From the NCBI RefSeq assembly GCF_003860125.1, contig NZ_RQYL01000005.1, forward strand, positions 62,001 to 126,000: 64,000 bases of DNA. Reading direction: 5' to 3'. Source of the DNA: Fretibacterium sp. OH1220_COT-178. GTDB lineage: Bacteria; Synergistota; Synergistia; Synergistales; Aminobacteriaceae. This document shows, piece by piece, positions 43,064 through 52,363 of this stretch. Each line of letters begins with the position of its first letter. The stretch's first letter is position 1. Under the pieces are notes generated by a model. It was not told where the DNA came from. It ran no database searches and worked only from the letters and a program-made list of their open reading frames with translations. Both the position numbers and the translations under genes were made by a program.

Positions 43064-43975
43064 ATGAAGCTGGAACTGAGACGGCTGGGGCCGAGCACCT
43101 GGTACGTTCCCGGCCGCGTCAATGTCGGCTATTACGAGGAGGAGGGGCGGGGATACCTGATCGACTCCGGGCTGGACGACGACCAGGGGCGCAGGCTCCT
43201 GAACCTGATCCGGTCGGAGCGCGGCGTGCCGCTGCGTGCGATCGTCAACACCCACTCGAACGCGGACCACGTGGGGGCCAACGCCTTCATCCAGGGGCGC
43301 ACGGGCTGCGAGGTCTGGGCGACCCGCATCGAGGCGGCGCTGACGGAGTGCACCACCCTGGAGCCCCTGTTTTTGTGGGGGGCGTTCCCGTTCCCGCAGA
43401 TTCGGGACAAGTTCGTCGAGGCCAAACCGTCCCGTGCGGCGTTCATCGGGAACTCGGGCCCCATCCGCGACACGCGGCTCTCGGCCGTGCCGCTCCCGGG
43501 GCATTTTCTGGACATGATCGGCGTTCGGACCCCGGACGACGTGCTGTTCCTGGCGGACGCGCTGTTCGACCCCGCGGTCCTGAACAAATATCGCTTCATG
43601 GTGATGTTGGACGTGCGGCGCGGCCGCGAGACCCTGGAGTGGCTGGAGCGCGAGCCGGCCGCCTGGTACGTGCCCTGCCACGCCCCGGCCTCGCAGGACA
43701 TCCGCGAGCTGGTGCGGCGGAACCGGGAGGCGCTGGACTGGGTGGCCGATGCGGTCTGGACGGCCCTGGAGTCCCCTTCGAGCCGGGAGGACGTGCTGGC
43801 CCGGCTGGCCGTGGAGAACGGGTTGTCGATGGACGCCTCCCACCTGCTCCTGAACCTGTGCTGCGTCGGGGCGCACCTGACGGCGCTGGCGGAGGCGGGA
43901 CGGGCCGAGCCGCACGTGGAGGGCGGCCGCCTGCTCTGGCGGAGGACGGAGCGTCCACGGGCCGCGTCCGCGTAA
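43064..43975 (+). CDS. metallo-beta-lactamase-fold hydrolase
   Basis: A 303-residue MBL-fold protein. The metal site reads NTHSNADHVGAN (a variant of HxHxDH with Ser-Asn between the first His and Ala-Asp-His). Later ligands are in PLPGHFLDMIG, ADALFD and VPCHAPA. The last about 90 residues form a helical extension resembling a winged-helix tail. Substrate unknown. It probably shares a transcript with the acetamidase-type gene. Confidence 0.85.
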   Translation: MKLELRRLGPSTWYVPGRVNVGYYEEEGRGYLIDSGLDDDQGRRLLNLIRSERGVPLRAIVNTHSNADHVGANAFIQGRTGCEVWATRIEAALTECTTLEPLFLWGAFPFPQIRDKFVEAKPSRAAFIGNSGPIRDTRLSAVPLPGHFLDMIGVRTPDDVLFLADALFDPAVLNKYRFMVMLDVRRGRETLEWLEREPAAWYVPCHAPASQDIRELVRRNREALDWVADAVWTALESPSSREDVLARLAVENGLSMDASHLLLNLCCVGAHLTALAEAGRAEPHVEGGRLLWRRTERPRAASA

Positions 43976-44051
43976 TGCCGCGGGATCTCAGGCCGATTGC
44001 GGGGGTGCTCCGAAATGGCGCCCTCGCGGTCGGCCCGTTCGAATCCCCGTC

Positions 44052-44393
44052 CTACTGCTTGATGTTACGCGAGGTTATCTTGACGACATGGCCGGGGCCC
44101 GCATCGAAGACCACCACGAACTCCCCGCGGGGCTTGTCGAAGGTGAACTCGCTGTCCTCGTTCATCTTGCCCTGAATCACCACCCTGCCCTTTTCGTCCT
44201 CGACCCTCAGCTCCACCCCGGCGGCGGAGGACCCGTCGGAAAAGCCTCCCTCGCAGGAGATCGTCCCGTCCCCATTGTCCCAGCACATGCAGACGGGCGT
44301 GTGAGCCCAGGCTGCGGATCCGAACAGGACGGCGCCGAGCATGCATAATGTGGACAAGGCCCTCGTTCCAATGATCCCTTTCATCATTTCCAT
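44052..44393 (-). CDS. small exported protein downstream of the ABC exporter
   Basis: A 113-residue protein with an N-terminal signal peptide (basic MMKGIIGTR, hydrophobic LCMLGAVLFGSAAW, cleavage after AWA). The mature part is about 80 residues with a Cys-rich beginning (TPVCMCWDNGDGTISCEGG) and a beta-strand pattern ending VVKITSRN. A carboxypeptidase-regulatory-like or small metal-site fold is possible; the two-to-three cysteines near the mature N-terminus may bind metal or form a disulfide. It is the last gene of the ABC/DUF4857 run. No specific family recognised. Confidence 0.7.
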   Translation of the reverse strand: MEMMKGIIGTRALSTLCMLGAVLFGSAAWAHTPVCMCWDNGDGTISCEGGFSDGSSAAGVELRVEDEKGRVVIQGKMNEDSEFTFDKPRGEFVVVFDAGPGHVVKITSRNIKQ

Positions 44394-44490
44394 CCTTTCT
44401 CCATATAAATGTTCCCGATGATCGGCACGGATGAAGTCGTGCGCCGGGCGGCTTCCCCGTGCGTCTGCGCTTGCCCCGCAGGCCGACGCG

Positions 44491-45627
44491 TCAGCGCCAT
44501 GGCATCAGTAGACTCACGGATGAGGCCCTCTCGCCCTCCGTCCCCACGATGAACCGGAAGGGAAAGAGCACGCGTGACACCCTTTTGGCGAGCGTGTCCT
44601 CGGCGCGGGACATGCGGTGCCGGAAGGAGCGAACCGGAACGTAATCCGCGGTCATGGCGATGCCGAAGATCGTCTCCTCGTCGGAATAGACGGCCACCCG
44701 ATAGAGGGGATTCACAATGAGCTTGAAGTCCATCGTCCTGAAATCGTACCCCTCGAGCGGCAGAGGGACCGTCCGATACCGCTCGCACAGCAGGACGTGC
44801 AGTGCGCCCGAACCGTCCAGAAGCAACCCATAATACTCTCCCCGAGTGCTCTCCGACAGGGCGATATGGCGGGTTTTTAGCTCTCTCGGGATGGGGGTTT
44901 GCACGACGACGGCGTCGCCCCGTCTCCTTTTCACGTGAAAGACCGAGTATTCCGCGTCCACCATGAAGAACCCCTCATCAACCGGCTTCAGGATGCTGGT
45001 GTTCGCGTGGACGGAGCGCGCCGGAAAGACGAACCCCGCTTCCGAAAGCGCGCCGGTGAACGTGCGGGTCAGGTCCGGTACGGGCGCGTTGGTGTCCGTC
45101 CCTATGAACTGCATCTCCGAGGCGGTCATCCTGAAGGCGTCGTCCGGCAGGACAAGCCGGGCCCCGTCGGGCTGGGAGTCCATAAGGAAGTGCAGGGCAG
45201 GCGGAGCGTCCGCGATCTCGCGGCTGCGGAGCTCCGTAACCTGGCGTTCCCGCTTCATCTCGGCGCGGTCGAAGACGCGTCCTTCGAGGGTGAGGGGCAG
45301 AAGGCCCCAGAGCTCCATGTTTTTGTAATAGATGAAGGGCAGGCTCTTCTCGAAGTCCACGCGGGAAAACCACGCTCCGTCCTCGTCCCGGTAGGCGATC
45401 TCCGCATGATGGTCCTCGGCCATGGCCCTGGCCTCATCGGGAATGGGCCCGACGATGCTCTCCCTGTAGACGAAGCGCTTCTTCACGGGGCTGAAGAGCA
45501 GGTGCGTCCGTTCGACCTCTGGCACGAAGATCCTGTCGTAAAGCCGGGGCACGTACAGGAAAAAAACTAAGAAGGCCAGGAGAACCGTGGCGGCCGTGCT
45601 GAGTGCGCGCATTGGAGCCCGGAACAT
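44491..45627 (-). CDS. DUF4857-type membrane-anchored protein of the ABC operon
   Basis: A 378-residue protein with one N-terminal membrane helix (STAATVLLAFLVFFLYVPRLY) and a large external domain. The middle (KSLPFIYYKNMELWGLLPLTLEGRVFDR) resembles proteins annotated DUF4857. Its ATG overlaps the stop of the permease (ATGA) and has GGAGG at 8 bases. The much longer open frame extending upstream is antisense/out-of-frame to the ABC genes and is not real. It probably works with the ABC transporter as a periplasmic or envelope component. Confidence 0.75.
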   Translation of the reverse strand: MFRAPMRALSTAATVLLAFLVFFLYVPRLYDRIFVPEVERTHLLFSPVKKRFVYRESIVGPIPDEARAMAEDHHAEIAYRDEDGAWFSRVDFEKSLPFIYYKNMELWGLLPLTLEGRVFDRAEMKRERQVTELRSREIADAPPALHFLMDSQPDGARLVLPDDAFRMTASEMQFIGTDTNAPVPDLTRTFTGALSEAGFVFPARSVHANTSILKPVDEGFFMVDAEYSVFHVKRRRGDAVVVQTPIPRELKTRHIALSESTRGEYYGLLLDGSGALHVLLCERYRTVPLPLEGYDFRTMDFKLIVNPLYRVAVYSDEETIFGIAMTADYVPVRSFRHRMSRAEDTLAKRVSRVLFPFRFIVGTEGERASSVSLLMPWR

Positions 45628-46298
45628 CAGGCGACCCTCCGATACCGGAACCGGTAAGCCGGCAGCAGGACTGCAAACAGCATAAGGACCAGGATCCCGC
45701 TTCCCCAGAGCAGAACGTGGCCTCCTCGGCCCGGGGGAATGTCGAAGAGGAAAAAGTTCGTCAGCCCTGCGCCCAACAGGAGGTCGAACAGCTTCAATCG
45801 GTAGTCGGGCTCGAAAAACACCTGCGTCGCCCCCAGGTAGGCGGCGAACCCTCCCATGGCCCAGGGGGCCGAGGTTATCACGGCCAGCGAGACTGCCTCC
45901 GATGGGAAATAGACCCGAGTCAGAGCGGCAAGCACGGCCAGGTCCACTCCCGTCAGGATCAGCAGAGCCATGGCCCCCGCGAGGACATGGGCAAAGATCA
46001 CCGTATGGGGTTTGACGGGAAGATGCAGTGACAGGCGCAGCTTTTGTCCTGCCGTCTCGGAGAGGTACTGCACGCAGGAGATCACGATGCCCGAGACCAG
46101 GAAGGCGTATTTGAGTCCGCCGTAGTAGACCTCCCTGAGGTAAAAGATCTTGAACCATACCTCCTCGGAGTGGTCGAGGACAAAAAGTCTGCGGGTCTCC
46201 ACGCAGATCCAGCCCATCAGCCCCAGGTGCAGCAAAAGCAGGACGAGCCCGTGGAAGCGCAGCTTGATGTATTCCTTCATCAAAACGGCCCGAATCAT
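45627..46298 (-). CDS. ABC-2-type membrane subunit
   Basis: A 223-residue protein with six predicted membrane segments, starting MIRAVLMKEYIKLRFHGLV. The charged N-terminus before the first helix and the overall layout are typical of ABC-2 exporter permeases. GGGGAGG lies 6 bases before the ATG, which directly abuts the ATPase stop. It forms the channel of the exporter energised by the 46299-47186 gene. Confidence 0.82.
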   Translation of the reverse strand: MIRAVLMKEYIKLRFHGLVLLLLHLGLMGWICVETRRLFVLDHSEEVWFKIFYLREVYYGGLKYAFLVSGIVISCVQYLSETAGQKLRLSLHLPVKPHTVIFAHVLAGAMALLILTGVDLAVLAALTRVYFPSEAVSLAVITSAPWAMGGFAAYLGATQVFFEPDYRLKLFDLLLGAGLTNFFLFDIPPGRGGHVLLWGSGILVLMLFAVLLPAYRFRYRRVA

Positions 46299-47186
46299 TC
46301 AGTACCTCCCCGTATAGCCGATAAAGGCGTCCTCGAGGCTCATGGGACATTCTTGGAGGGACGCCGGATCGAACCCCTGGCGGGCCAGGGCCTCGCGGAC
46401 GGCGGGAAAATCGGTGAAGCTGAAGACATCGGCAAACCCCCGATGCCGTTCGACGTTCTCGATGATTCCGCCGGGAGATGGTGCCTGGGCTTCCTCCCGG
46501 AGCTCCAGGCGATAGCAGCGAAACTTCCTTCGAAAATCGGCCATCGAGGTCACCAGATGGTCGCCTCCCCTCTTGAGGAACAGGACCTCGTTCACGAAGT
46601 CCTCCATGTCCTGAATGACGTGAGATGTCAGGAATACCGTTCGCCGGCTCTGCCCCAGGTACTCCCTGAGATAGTCCAGAAACAGCCTGCGGTACCCCGC
46701 GTCCAGGCCCATGGAGTAGTCGTCCAGGATCAACAGGTCGGGCTCCTGGGCCATCAGCAGGCCCAGAACCACCTGCGACTTCTGCCCGCAGGACATGTTC
46801 CGGATCCTGTGCGTGTGCGGCAGCCCCAGGATCTCGATCAACGCAAAAAAATGCTCCGCGTTCCATCGGGGATAAAAGGACGCATAAAAGCGTTCGATCT
46901 GCGCGATGGTCAGGAAGTCGTAGCAGAGGTAGCCCTCGAAGAGCAGGCCGATCCGCGAGCGTGCGGACGGGCTCAGGGCGTGGGAGTCCTCCCCGAAGAC
47001 GCGGCAGGTGCCTCCGAAGGGCCTGAGGAACCCCATCAGAATGCTGATGAGCGTCGTCTTGCCGACGCCGTTCTTGCCCAGCAGAGCAAAGACCTGCCCC
47101 GGCGCCACGCCGAAGCTCAGGCTCCTGTAGAGGCATCGTTCGCCGTAATAATGACAAAGTTCATCGACCTGTATGATATTCTCCAT
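46299..47186 (-). CDS. ABC exporter ATPase
   Basis: A 295-residue single ATPase domain. Walker A is GKNGVGKTTL, the signature is variant (MSCGQKSQV rather than LSGGQ), Walker B is LLILDDYSMGLD and the switch histidine lies in LTSHVIQDM. In Walker B the usual D-E end is D-D, so ATP hydrolysis may be altered. The ATG is preceded by AAGGAGG. It is first in the exporter operon, divergent from the TetR gene, with shared repeat/operator DNA between them. Confidence 0.88.
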   Translation of the reverse strand: MENIIQVDELCHYYGERCLYRSLSFGVAPGQVFALLGKNGVGKTTLISILMGFLRPFGGTCRVFGEDSHALSPSARSRIGLLFEGYLCYDFLTIAQIERFYASFYPRWNAEHFFALIEILGLPHTHRIRNMSCGQKSQVVLGLLMAQEPDLLILDDYSMGLDAGYRRLFLDYLREYLGQSRRTVFLTSHVIQDMEDFVNEVLFLKRGGDHLVTSMADFRRKFRCYRLELREEAQAPSPGGIIENVERHRGFADVFSFTDFPAVREALARQGFDPASLQECPMSLEDAFIGYTGRY

Positions 47187-47289
47187 TTTGCCTCCTTCTT
47201 TTCGGCTGGAGAGGTTGCCCGATTCCCGCGGCCGGGGCGTCCCGTGGGGGATCGAGGGCAATAGGATAAAAAAGAGGGCGTCATTATCA

Positions 47290-47390
47290 AACATCTTGTT
47301 CGTTAACGATTATAATGATCGGTATGTGGAGGGGGAAGAATCAGTTGGGGGGATGTGTTCCGTACGGGACACATCCGAAAAAATGTTTTG
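47290..47390. promoter_or_regulatory. TetR/ABC intergenic control region (repeat copy A)
   Basis: The segment holds AACATCTTGTTC (47290-47301), a TATAAT box (47311-47316) and a near-perfect palindrome with arms GGATGTGTTCC and GGGACACATCC (47351-47376). The same series, including the shared GGGGAAGAATCAGTTGGGGG, recurs at 55596-55696 in front of the P-type ATPase. The palindromes are likely binding sites for the TetR protein encoded at 47406; the second could also fold in the mRNA leader. Confidence 0.6.
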
Positions 47391-47405
47391 TAGGGGAGTG
47401 TTGGA

Positions 47406-47993
47406 ATGCCGGAGCAAGTACTGGACAGACGGCAGCGGAAGACTCGGGTTGCGGTGCTGGAGGCGTTTTCCAGGCTTTTGGCGGAGGAGCCTTACGACAA
47501 GATCACGATTCAGGAGATCATTGACCGGGCAAACATCGGCCGCAGCACTTTCTATTCGCACTTCGCCACCAAGGACGATCTGCTGCGCACGCTGTGCGGC
47601 GGGCTCTTCGACCATATCATCACTTCCGCCCTCGACAGGACGCACACGCACGGGCTCTGTTCGGACGGGGAAAGGCCCGTCTCGATCTTCCTCCATATTC
47701 TGGCGCACCTCCGGGAGAACGACAGCAACATTTTGAGCCTCCTCTCCGGGGAGAGCAACGACCTGTTCCTGCGGGACTTCAGGAACGGCATCAAGGAGGT
47801 GGTCCGGACGGAGCTTCCGGGGGAGGCGAGGGAGGCGGGCGATATTCCCCGGGAATTTCTGGTCAACCACATCGCCGGGAGCTTCATCGAGATGGTGCGC
47901 TGGTGGCTGGAGAACGGCATGAGGCAGACGCCGGAGGAACTGGACGGCTATTTTCAGGCCGTCTCGTCCCCGCTGTTGCAGCGGGGACGCTGA
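47406..47993 (+). CDS. TetR/AcrR-family transcriptional regulator
   Basis: A 195-residue regulator with a classic N-terminal helix-turn-helix (ITIQEIIDRANIGRSTFYSHFATKDDLL) and an all-helical ligand domain of the TetR_C type. GGGGAG precedes the ATG at 7 bases. It is divergent from the ABC exporter operon and likely represses both itself and that operon. A second copy of its upstream region precedes the heavy-metal ATPase at 53588, suggesting a small regulon. Confidence 0.9.
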   Translation: MPEQVLDRRQRKTRVAVLEAFSRLLAEEPYDKITIQEIIDRANIGRSTFYSHFATKDDLLRTLCGGLFDHIITSALDRTHTHGLCSDGERPVSIFLHILAHLRENDSNILSLLSGESNDLFLRDFRNGIKEVVRTELPGEAREAGDIPREFLVNHIAGSFIEMVRWWLENGMRQTPEELDGYFQAVSSPLLQRGR

Positions 47994-48064
47994 CGCCGGG
48001 CCGGGCGCCGAATCCGCGGGAAGGGGACAGAAAGGCAAGGTGGTTCTGGCCGGTCCTCCCTTGC

Positions 48065-48093
48065 TTGAAAAGCCCGCCGCGCTATAGTATATT
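48065..48093 (+). promoter_or_regulatory. sigma-70 promoter of the TAXI-TRAP operon
   Basis: TTGAAA (48065-48070) and TATATT (48088-48093) are spaced by 17 bases, about 75 bases before the start codon of the binding protein. Confidence 0.6.
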
Positions 48094-48167
48094 TCGAGGG
48101 CCGTCTTCTGCGCGTTTGACGGTTTTCCATTGCTGGAACTGAAGAACTCACTCGGGAGGGAAGGGAA

Positions 48168-49139
48168 ATGAAGGTTAAGGCATTGGCGGCCTGGACCGTG
48201 GGGGTGGCCCTGATCCTGGGCGCCGGCGCGTCGCTTGCGGAGCCCCCGAAGGTTTCGGGAAGCTTCCTGATGGGCACGGGGAGTGCCACGGGGAACTATT
48301 ACGCTTTCGGCAACGCGCTCGCACAGGTGGTCAACAAGCACACGGGCTCCAACATCACCGTGAGCTCCACCGGCGGGTCCGTGGAGAACGTGCGGCTCCT
48401 CAAGAAGGCCGATATCGAGATGTCCCTGGTGCAGACCGACGTCAACAACTACGCGCTGAACGGGATCGAACAGTTTGCCGACGGGGCCGTGAAGAACTTC
48501 TCCGCCGTCACCGCCTGCTATCCGGAGATGGTCCAGATCGTGGCCAGCAGGGCCAGCGGCATCAAAAGCGTGGCCGACATGCGGGGCAAGCGCATTTGCG
48601 TCGGCGCCGTCGGCTCGGGGTACGAGGTTGCGGCGCGGCAGATCCTGGGCATCTACGGCATGAGCTACGACGACATCGACGAGCGCTTCCTCAGCCAGTC
48701 CGAGGCCAAGAACGCCCTTCAGGACGATCAGATCGACGCCTTCTTCATGTGTAGCGGGTACCCCAACGCCAACGTCACCGAGCTCTCCCTGACGGGCAGG
48801 ATCGACGTGATCTCCATCGACGACGAGCACGTGGGGATGCTGCTGGAGAAGTACCCCTTCTACGCCGCCTTCACGACCCCGGACGATCAGTACAAGCTGG
48901 GCCACCCCGTGACCTCGGTGGCGGTCATGTCCATGCTCGTCGCGCTGAACGACCTTGACGAGAACGACGTCTACGCCATCACCGCGGCCATCTACGAGAA
49001 CCTCGACGAGATCCGTGCGGTGAACAAGAAGGCCGAGCACATGTCCTTGGAAAATCCCTTCCGCGGGATTCCCGGCAACGTTCACCCCGGCGCGGCCCGT
49101 TTCTACGAGGAGAAGGGGCTGAAGGTGCCCGGAAGGTAA
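48168..49139 (+). CDS. TAXI-family TRAP transporter substrate-binding protein
   Basis: A 323-residue exported protein with a signal peptide (MKVKALAAWTVGVALIL, cleavage near SLA). The TAXI-family opening is clear: MGTGSATGNYYAFGNALAQVVNKH, followed by STGGSVENVRLLKKADIEMSLVQTD. It binds an organic acid or amino acid and delivers it to the fused TRAP membrane protein encoded next. GGAGGGAAGG precedes the ATG. Glutamate or other amino/dicarboxylic acids are known ligands of some TAXI proteins; the ligand here is not determinable. Confidence 0.93.
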   Translation: MKVKALAAWTVGVALILGAGASLAEPPKVSGSFLMGTGSATGNYYAFGNALAQVVNKHTGSNITVSSTGGSVENVRLLKKADIEMSLVQTDVNNYALNGIEQFADGAVKNFSAVTACYPEMVQIVASRASGIKSVADMRGKRICVGAVGSGYEVAARQILGIYGMSYDDIDERFLSQSEAKNALQDDQIDAFFMCSGYPNANVTELSLTGRIDVISIDDEHVGMLLEKYPFYAAFTTPDDQYKLGHPVTSVAVMSMLVALNDLDENDVYAITAAIYENLDEIRAVNKKAEHMSLENPFRGIPGNVHPGAARFYEEKGLKVPGR

Positions 49140-49301
49140 GCCCCCGGGGCTTGACGCTTTTCTTCCTTTTGCTTGCTGTTTTCGAGTCCGAATCCGGCCG
49201 TTCAACGGATGCCCTCCACCCTTCCGTGAACCGCCGGATTTTTTGACTGTTGCCGTGTGGGATACGTGGACGTTCATTTACAGTACAGGAGGACCGCAGG
49301 G

Positions 49302-51257
49302 GTGAGTTTTTTCGATCGAAAAAAGTTGAACGCAGTTCCCGAGAACGTTGACCTGTCCGAGCTGGAAAGGGACTCGCGCTACCGCATCTTTTCCGGGCGC
49401 ACTGAAATCTTCATCTCGGCGGTGCTGGTGCTCTTCGCCGTTTTTCAGCTCTACGCCTCGCTGAGCGGTCGGCTGCCGCAGCAGATCCTGCGCTACGGGC
49501 ACCTCGGCTTCGCCATCAGCCTGGCCTTCATCCTCTACCCCACGACCAGGAAATCGAGCCGCAGGAAGGTCAACCCCCTGGACGTGCTCTGCTCCGTCGC
49601 CTTTCTGACGGTCGTCGCCTACTTCATCGGCAATTTCAAGGCCCTCCAGCTCCGCGCCGGCGACTACACGACCCTCGACACCGTCATGGCGGGGGTGGGG
49701 CTGTTCCTCGTGCTGCTGGCGTGCTGGCGCGTCGTGGGGCCTCCCATCGTGATCATCGCGTCGTGCTTCATCCTCTACGGCCTGATGGGCTCGCGCGGAT
49801 TGATCCCGGTCGAGATGCCCGGCTTCCTCGCGCAGAGGGGCTATCAGCTGCCGCGCGTCATCACGCACCTGTTCATCACCACCGAGGGCGTGATCGGCAA
49901 CCCCATCGGGGTCTGTTCGACGTACATCTTCCTGTTCATCCTGTTCGGCGCGTTCCTCGAGAAGACGGGGATCGGGCAGTTCTTCATCGACCTCGCCAAC
50001 GCGCTGGCGGGGTGGGCGGTGGGGGGGCCCGCCAAGGTGGCGGTGCTGTCGTCGGCCCTTCAGGGCACCGTTTCGGGCTCGTCCGTGGCGAACACCGTGT
50101 CGACGGGAGCGTTCACGATTCCCCTGATGAAATCCCTCGGCTATGCGCCGGAGTTCGCCGGCGCCGTCGAGGCCGCGGCCTCCACGGGCGGGCAGATCAT
50201 GCCCCCCGTGATGGGGTCGGCCGCCTTTCTGATCGCCGAGTCGGTGGGGGTGCCCTATTCCCACCTCATGCTGGTGGCGCTCGTGCCCGCCGTCCTGTAT
50301 TTCTCGGGGATCTGGATCATGGTGGACCTCGAGGCGCGGCGCAAGGGGCTGAGGGGCCTGCCGCGCGCGCAGCTGCCGCCGGCCGTGCCGCTCATCCTGC
50401 AAAAGGGGCATCTCGTCCTGCCGCTGTGCGCCATCATCTACTTCATGCTGTCGGGCTTCACCATCACCCGGTCGGCCCTGTGGGGCGTCGCGATCGCCGC
50501 CGTCGTCCCCTTCCTGAGGAGGAGCACCTGGGTGTCCCCCAGGCGGGTGCTCGAGGCGCTGCCCCTGTCCGCGCGGAACATCGTGTCGGTGGCCACGGCC
50601 TGCGCCACGGCCGGCATCATCGTGGGGATGGTGACCCTCACCGGCCTCGGTCAGCGCATCGGCACCGGGATGTTCCAGGTCGTGGGGGGCAACGTGTTTC
50701 TGGGGCTTCTCTGCGCCATGATCACCTCGCTGGTGCTGGGCATGGGCGTCTCCACCACCTCGAACTACATCATCACCTCGACCGTGGCGGCCCCGATCCT
50801 GATTCAGCTGGGGATCCCGCTGCTGGCGGCCCACATGTTCTGCTTCTACTTCGGCATCATCGCGGACATTACGCCGCCCGTGGCGCTGGCGGCCTACGCC
50901 GGCTCGGCGATCGCCAAGAGCAACCCCTTCAGAACCGGGGTCAACGCCTCGAAACTGGCCATCGCCGCCTTTCTGGTGCCCTATATGTTCGCGCTCAACC
51001 CCAAGCTCATCATGATCGGTGGGACCTTCTCCGAGGCGCTCCCCATGATCCTGACCGCCTTGGTCGGCCTGTTCGGCATCGGCGGCGGGCTGATCGGCTA
51101 CCTCAACGCGCCGATCGGGTCCTGCTGGCGCCTGCTCCTGGTCGCCGGCGGACTGGGGCTGCTGATCCCCGGGACGACGAGCGACCTTGTGGGGGTCTCG
51201 CTCATCCTGGCGGTGTATGGCCTGAATATGCGTAAAAGAAGAGGCGAGGCAGCCTGA
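49302..51257 (+). CDS. TRAP transporter fused permease (DctQM-type, TAXI-linked)
   Basis: A 651-residue membrane protein combining the small 4-helix and large 12-helix TRAP subunits. Family motifs include FGAFLEKTGIGQFFIDLANAL, GTVSGSSVANTVSTGAFTIPLMKSLGY and EAAASTGGQIMPPVMGSAAFL. The sodium-coupled translocation sites would be in these regions. A GTG with GGAGG at 9 bases is the likely start. It is about 160 bases downstream of the binding protein. Its last base overlaps the ATG of a truncated ATPase gene. Confidence 0.93.
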   Translation: MSFFDRKKLNAVPENVDLSELERDSRYRIFSGRTEIFISAVLVLFAVFQLYASLSGRLPQQILRYGHLGFAISLAFILYPTTRKSSRRKVNPLDVLCSVAFLTVVAYFIGNFKALQLRAGDYTTLDTVMAGVGLFLVLLACWRVVGPPIVIIASCFILYGLMGSRGLIPVEMPGFLAQRGYQLPRVITHLFITTEGVIGNPIGVCSTYIFLFILFGAFLEKTGIGQFFIDLANALAGWAVGGPAKVAVLSSALQGTVSGSSVANTVSTGAFTIPLMKSLGYAPEFAGAVEAAASTGGQIMPPVMGSAAFLIAESVGVPYSHLMLVALVPAVLYFSGIWIMVDLEARRKGLRGLPRAQLPPAVPLILQKGHLVLPLCAIIYFMLSGFTITRSALWGVAIAAVVPFLRRSTWVSPRRVLEALPLSARNIVSVATACATAGIIVGMVTLTGLGQRIGTGMFQVVGGNVFLGLLCAMITSLVLGMGVSTTSNYIITSTVAAPILIQLGIPLLAAHMFCFYFGIIADITPPVALAAYAGSAIAKSNPFRTGVNASKLAIAAFLVPYMFALNPKLIMIGGTFSEALPMILTALVGLFGIGGGLIGYLNAPIGSCWRLLLVAGGLGLLIPGTTSDLVGVSLILAVYGLNMRKRRGEAA

Positions 51258-52171
51258 TGAGCGGGGGCCGGCGAGCGTTGCTGCGGCCTCTGTCCCTCTA
51301 CGCGTCCGGCGACTCCAGCGGCAGGGTTTCCCTGGAAAAGCTGTGCAACGGGGATATGAGGCCGCAGATGACCGGAGCGGTGGAGCTCGGGACCCTCGTC
51401 GACCTGATCCTCCGCGGCGGATGGCCCGGCAGTCGGGACCTTCCGCCGGAGCGGGCGGCGCGTCTGCCGGAGGAATACCTGAATGTCGTCCTCGACCAGG
51501 CCCGGAGGCATAACGACGGCGTCCGGCCCGACCCATCCGAACTGCGCCTGGTGTTGCGCTCGCTGGCCCGGAACGAGAGCAGGGCCGTCGACGGCGAGGC
51601 GCTGATGCGGGACATCAAGGCTGCCGAGGGCGTGGAGGTCGACCTCGATACCGTCCGCGCCTGTCTGGACCTTTTCAGGCGGCTGTCCCTTACGGACGAC
51701 CAGCCGCCGTTTCTCGCCCCTATCATCTCGTATGCCCGCGTCAAAGGGAAGGTGAAGCGGCACTTTTCCGATCCGTCCCTTGCCTGTGCGCTGCTGGGGG
51801 CGACGCACGAAAGCCTGATGCAGGATCCGGAGACGCTCGAGCGTTTGTTCGAGGCGCTTTGTGCGCGGGATCTGCGCATCTATGCGGAGTCCTTCGGGGC
51901 CGCGCTCTACCACTATCGGGATGATGGGAATCGCCGGTTCGACGCGGTCATCGAGCGGCCGGATGGACGTTGGTGCGGCTTTGCGATCGTGTTGTGCGAG
52001 AAACGGGTCAACGATGCGGCCGTGAACCTGAAGGGGATTCGGAGGGAGATAGTCCGGGATCCCAAGGTCATCTGGCCCGATGCCCTCTGCGTCCTTTGCG
52101 GCGTGCTGGACGCGGCCTACCGTCGTCTGGACGGCGTGCTCGTGGTCCCGATCACGGCGTTGAGGGAATGA
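51257..52171 (+). pseudogene. 5'-truncated DUF4143 ATPase
   Basis: The 304-residue frame matches the C-terminal part of AAA/DUF4143 proteins of about 420 residues. It starts at RPLSLYASGDSSGRVSLEKL, continues LGTLVDLILRGGWPG and ends with the nuclease-like DUF4143 domain (DAVIERPDGRWCGFAIVL). The whole N-terminal ATP-binding half (Walker A and B) is missing. The break falls exactly at the end of the TRAP permease gene, so a deletion probably fused the two regions. The frame itself has no stops and could be translated by coupling. Confidence 0.75.
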
Positions 52172-52363
52172 GCGCAAGCGCTGCGACGGATACGGAGCCG
52201 CCGGGGTTCGCCCCCGCGATGGCGGTACCCTTGTCCTCCTCGATCTTCGATTCGCGGACCTTCCGATCCCCAAATATTTGAGGGGTTTCGCCTGCGTTCG
52301 TCACCCCTTCGACTCGAGGGGTGCGCGGCAAGCCGCTTCATGTTCGAGCCCTGTGCCTGCCGT

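Noticed and set aside
45628-47157. N-terminal extension of the DUF4857 gene to 888 codons
   Set aside because: The extension overlaps the ABC ATPase and permease out of frame; a strong ribosome binding site marks the real start at 45627.
49140-49301. Separate promoter before the TRAP permease
   Set aside because: A TTGACG box occurs but there is no acceptable -10 at the right distance; co-transcription with the binding protein is simpler.
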